Assembly (NCBI GenBank): GCA_949742895.1
Contig: CATJRT010000261.1
Span: 1-7,434 of the forward strand
Direction of reading: 5' to 3'
Length of the DNA: 7,434 nt
DNA from: an uncultured Eubacteriales bacterium
GTDB taxonomy: Bacteria > Bacillota_A > Clostridia > Oscillospirales > Oscillospiraceae
Under the pieces are notes generated by a model. It was not told where the DNA came from and made no database searches. It worked only from the letters and a program-made list of their open reading frames with translations. This document shows, in pieces, positions 5,101-7,434 of this stretch. Within the stretch, counting starts at the first letter, position 1. The number at the start of each line of letters is the position of its first letter. The position numbers were made by a program, and so were the translations under genes.

Positions 5101-7434
5101 GTGTAGGCGGCAATATCGTGGTCGTAAACAGCCCTTTTAGAAGTGATCTGCCACTCGCTGCTCTGGCCTGACTGGAAATACTTTACCTTGATGCTGCCTT
5201 GCAGCCGCCAGGGGGTGTCCAGCGTTTCGTACATAAACTGTTGAATATATTTTTTGTCCACCCAGGTAGCCCCCAGACGGACCTCAATCTCAGATGCGTC
5301 CAGGTCTTTTGGCTGAACGGCGGTCAGGGCCTCCACATTCTGCCGGATTTTTGCCGACTCATCTGGAGGCAGAACCGCCGCCATCGCCTGGGCCATGCGA
5401 AGTTTTTGGCGTACTTTGCCGGAAAGGTATTCGTCAGCGGTGACGAGGGGGAACCGGCTCAGATCGGCAAAGGCTTTGGGGATATCAAACGGGTCCTCCG
5501 CACAGCGCACATCCCGGAAAATCACGCCGGTTAGCTCCTGCTCCAGCTGTTCCTCCGTTTTACCGGAAATCTGGGCCATGTAGGGCATATCCACCCCAGC
5601 TTTCTCCGCAATGGAAACGGCCAGGGCCTCAGATGCGGTGTCCACGCTGGTAACGGCCCGGTGGGGGCTGATGGTGCGCTTGGTGAACATATCCGCCTTG
5701 CGCTCCAGCCGCCCATCCTCGTCTACGACTTCCAGGGCGCACAGCAAATAGTAGGCGCTGTCGCTGGAAAAGGCCCGCTGATTGGCCTGATTGTTGATAA
5801 GGCCGAATTTGGCGGTATAGGCGTCATAGAGCTGATTTAACCGCTTCTGCTGCTCTTGAATGGTGCTGTCGGAAACGTCCTCCCGTAGCTGAAGGCCGAT
5901 CAGGCTCCGAACGCAGTCCCGCAGCTCCACCATACCCATGACACGCTCTTTTGCGGCCCCGGACAAATCCTGCTTTTCCATGATGGAATTTTCCCGGAAG
6001 TACACATCTCCGTCCACAACCGTGTAGGAGAAGTTCTGCACGTTCGGGTCGGCAGAGATGGTGACACGCTCCTGCCCGGCACTTTCCTCCAGTTCAGGTG
6101 GTTCGGCTTCCCGGTATTGGCCTCGAATGTACTTGATGGCATCATGGAGCTGATCTGCCAGCTCTAGGCCCTCGATAGGCTCCACGGTGAAGTCCTGCCT
6201 GCCATACTGGGTGCTTTCGGCGGACTGACGGCCCAAAATCATTTCAGGGTGCCCGATGAAATAGCGGTTGATGGTAAAGCCGTCCTCATTCTCCCCGACG
6301 TGTACCCAGTCAGGCAGCTCCCGCTGGGGCGTATCCCGTTTTTGGAAGAACAAGATATCTGTCACCACATCCGTCCCGGCGTTGGCCCGGAAAGCGTTGT
6401 TGGGCAGGCGGATGGCCCCCAGGAGGTCGGCCCGTTCCGCCAGATACTTCCGGGTATCCTCGTTTTTGGCGTCCATCGTATAGCGGCTGGTGACAAAGGC
6501 TACCACGCCCCCAGGCCGTACCTGGTCCATCATTTTGGCGGCGAAATAGTTATGGATGCTGAAACGGTGCTTGTTGTAGGCCCGGTCATTGACAGGATAA
6601 TCTCCGAACGGCACGTTGCCCACAGCGAGATCATAGAAATCCCGGCGGTCGGTGGTCTCAAATCCAGCCACGGTGATATTGGCCTTGGGATAGAGCTGCT
6701 GGGCAATACGCCCGGTGATGCTGTCCAGCTCCACGCCGTACAGTTTGGATGCCGCCATAGCCTCCGGCAGGAGACCGAAGAAGTTCCCCACGCCGCAGGA
6801 CGGCTCCAGGATGTTGCCGGAGGTAAAGCCCATGTTGCCCACGGCCTCATAAATCGCCTTGATAACAGTGGGGCTTGTGTAATGGGCATTGAGGACTGAT
6901 GCCCTTGCCGCCTCATACTCCGCGGGGGTCAGGGCGGCTTTCAGTTCCAGGTACTCGTCCGCCCAGCTGGGATTATCCGGGTCAAAGGCATCCGGCAGAC
7001 CGCCCCAGCCCACATAGCGGGAGAGTATCTCCTGTTCCTCTGGGGTGGCGGCGCGTTCCTCCAGCTCAATGCCCTGGAGGGTGTTGATAGCCTCCATATT
7101 CATACGGAACTTGGCTTTTGGCCCTCCCTCGCCCAGGTGATCGTCCGTGATGCGGAAGTTTTCCGCGCCGGTTTGCTGCGGCTGGGTCTGTGCCGGTTCT
7201 TCAACAGGCAGGCGCTCCACAACAATATCAAAGGGCAGACCGTTCTTATCGCCGGGGAAGATGGCAGAGGTTCCGGGGGCGGGCGGCTCCGGCTCCTGGG
7301 TAAACAGGTGGGAATTGCGCTCGTCATGGCGAATTGCGTCCTCGAAAAAGTCTTTGGTAACAGTCTGATGGCTCCAGGCATAAGGGCCGGTATGAATGAT
7401 AACATCCAAATCACCGATACCCTCAATGGTTCCG
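2145..7434 (-). CDS. Giant DNA methylase-SNF2 helicase protein (DarB-like), 5' end outside the window
   Basis: The reading frame is open to the right edge, so this is a partial gene. Residue numbers here count from the TTG at 7409-7407, which is probably not the true start; eight more in-frame codons precede it. An N6-adenine methylase region spans about 100-360: conserved lead-in (RYVGWGGLPDAF), S-adenosylmethionine-binding motif I LEPSCGVGNF at 201-210, and motif IV NVPF at 265-268, a variant of N-P-P-Y/F. After a long middle region comes a superfamily 2 SNF2-type helicase core: Walker A HEVGAGKT at 895-902, motif Ia FVVPNHLIQQW, motif II DESD at 1059-1062, TGTP at 1110-1113, motif V MGAGTN at 1374-1379, and motif VI QRKGRIERRG at 1401-1410. 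Then follow helical segments, an Ala/Pro-rich linker (about 1545-1570) and a C-terminal domain with heptad-like helices, ending in a basic tail. Such proteins are standard in Tn1549-like elements. Their architecture resembles phage P1 DarB, so a role in antirestriction or transfer DNA processing is plausible but inferred. No frameshift or stop interrupts the frame. Confidence 0.92.
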   Translation of the reverse strand, partial: GTIEGIGDLDVIIHTGPYAWSHQTVTKDFFEDAIRHDERNSHLFTQEPEPPAPGTSAIFPGDKNGLPFDIVVERLPVEEPAQTQPQQTGAENFRITDDHLGEGGPKAKFRMNMEAINTLQGIELEERAATPEEQEILSRYVGWGGLPDAFDPDNPSWADEYLELKAALTPAEYEAARASVLNAHYTSPTVIKAIYEAVGNMGFTSGNILEPSCGVGNFFGLLPEAMAASKLYGVELDSITGRIAQQLYPKANITVAGFETTDRRDFYDLAVGNVPFGDYPVNDRAYNKHRFSIHNYFAAKMMDQVRPGGVVAFVTSRYTMDAKNEDTRKYLAERADLLGAIRLPNNAFRANAGTDVVTDILFFQKRDTPQRELPDWVHVGENEDGFTINRYFIGHPEMILGRQSAESTQYGRQDFTVEPIEGLELADQLHDAIKYIRGQYREAEPPELEESAGQERVTISADPNVQNFSYTVVDGDVYFRENSIMEKQDLSGAAKERVMGMVELRDCVRSLIGLQLREDVSDSTIQEQQKRLNQLYDAYTAKFGLINNQANQRAFSSDSAYYLLCALEVVDEDGRLERKADMFTKRTISPHRAVTSVDTASEALAVSIAEKAGVDMPYMAQISGKTEEQLEQELTGVIFRDVRCAEDPFDIPKAFADLSRFPLVTADEYLSGKVRQKLRMAQAMAAVLPPDESAKIRQNVEALTAVQPKDLDASEIEVRLGATWVDKKYIQQFMYETLDTPWRLQGSIKVKYFQSGQSSEWQITSKRAVYDHDIAAYTTFGTKRANAYEILEDTLNLRDVRVYDYVTDPDGKERRVLNDKETTLAQQKQQALKDAFRDWIWQDPRRRQALVKQYNELMNSTRPREYDGSHIVFSGMNPEIHMQPHQVNAVAHVLYGGNTLPAHEVGAGKTFEMIAAAMESKRLGLCRKSIFVVPNHLIQQWASEFMRLYPSANILVTTKKDFEPARRKKFCARIATGDYDAVIIGQSQFEKIPVSYERQERIIQDEIRDIVVGIATVKRSRGDNFTIKQMEKTRKELQKQLEQLKADQKKDSVITFEQLGVDRMFVDESDFYKNLFMVTKMRNVAGLSTTSAQKSSDMFAKCRYLDEITGGRGIIFATGTPISNSMTEMFTIHRYLQYDRLQEMGMGHFDCWASRFGETATVLELAPEGTGYRPRTRFAKFFNLPELMNIFKEVADVKTADQLNLPTPEVEYHTIASKPTEHQQEMVKELSERATKVHSGSVNPRIDNMLKITSDGRKLGLDQRIINPLLPDEPGTKVNRCVENVLQYWREGEAEKLTQIIFCDISTPQPPASKKKKDLTENTPEKPFTIYDDIRQKLIAAGMPPEQIAFIHDAKTDKQKKDLFAKVNAGQVRVIIGSTSKMGAGTNIQKRLIALHDLDCPWRPRVLIQRKGRIERRGNDNKKVHVLRYVTEGTFDAYLWQTIENKQKFISQIMTSKSPVRSCEDVDEAALSYAEIKALCAGDPRIKERMDLDIDVSRLRLLKADHQSQQYRLEDNLMKYFPEQIKQNQEFITGFKADMETLAAHPHPLVTVEKAPAKVADGETPAADAPEAPAAVEVKQGFAGMEIGGVTFTDKAEAGKALLAACKELKVGETKEIGSYRGFALSISHAQLFEKTSLTLKGQMSHLVELSDDVFGNLTRIDNSLEKMPERLQGVEVNLQNLYQQQKAAKAELGKPFPKEEELRVKSARLAELDTALNIDRGAPPPEQSIAKSARPSVLEGLKRPIPPRQKPDKPKNDRQER
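5565..5583. repeat. 19-bp exact direct repeat, copy 2 (in the giant gene)
   Basis: This copy is identical to 1271-1289 and encodes YMAQIS at about residues 610-615 of the giant protein, in the region between the methylase and helicase cores. Beyond the repeat the two proteins are not obviously similar: GKTEEQL follows here and PDFLARA in the DUF3849 protein. Confidence 0.6.

Noticed and set aside
3720..5171. Plus-strand ORF of 483 codons
   Set aside because: It lies wholly antisense to the helicase core of the giant gene, whose motifs are unmistakable. Its translation shows no family features, and long antisense frames are common opposite GC-rich genes.
7407..7409. TTG as the true start of the giant protein
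   Set aside because: The frame stays open to the window edge, the nearest purine run (GAGGG) is weak and 10 bases away, and proteins of this family normally have a longer N-terminal part. The gene is better called partial.
1..7434. CRISPR array, tRNA, rRNA, insertion sequence or attachment site
   Set aside because: No regularly spaced repeats, cloverleaf-like sequence, transposase gene or terminal inverted repeats were seen. The non-coding gaps are all under 80 bases.

Overview
The window is a backbone segment of a conjugative or mobilisable element of the Tn1549 / C. difficile CTn4 type. It is carried by a Gram-positive, probably a moderately GC-rich gut Clostridia (Lachnospiraceae or Ruminococcaceae sense). 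The evidence is family recognition: a giant DNA methylase plus SNF2-type helicase protein, a DUF3848-DUF3849 protein, a MobC-like relaxosome protein and a CD1845-type membrane protein. Strong purine-rich ribosome binding sites (AAGGAGG, TAGGAGG) and frequent GTG/TTG starts fit such a host. The host assignment is inference; no rRNA or host gene is present.

Every supported gene lies on the minus strand, so transcription runs from the right edge to the left edge. From right to left: (1) 7434-2145, the C-terminal 1,762 or so residues of a giant methylase-helicase protein, whose 5' end is outside the window; (2) a 55-base gap holding a strong hairpin; (3) 2089-1028, a 353-residue DUF3848-DUF3849 protein starting at TTG; (4) 1025-687, a 112-residue MobC-like protein starting at GTG, only 2 bases after the previous stop; (5) a 74-base gap with a possible promoter and an inverted repeat that would cover the next ribosome binding site; (6) 612-322, a 96-residue acidic protein of unknown function; (7) 306-19, a 95-residue membrane protein of the CD1845 type. 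The last 18 bases hold no complete feature. Coding density is very high and the long plus-strand ORFs are shadows.

Functional picture (inference): the MobC-like protein would help a relaxase, not seen here, at the origin of transfer. The giant protein resembles in architecture the phage P1 DarB antirestriction protein and may modify or remodel element DNA during transfer or entry. The DUF3848-DUF3849 protein and the two small proteins are conserved companions with no known activity. The observations most worth checking are the strand-asymmetric hairpin at 2109-2140, the ribosome-binding-site/anti-ribosome-binding-site pair with an internal promoter at 619-672, and two short exact repeats that tie the giant gene to the DUF3849 gene.
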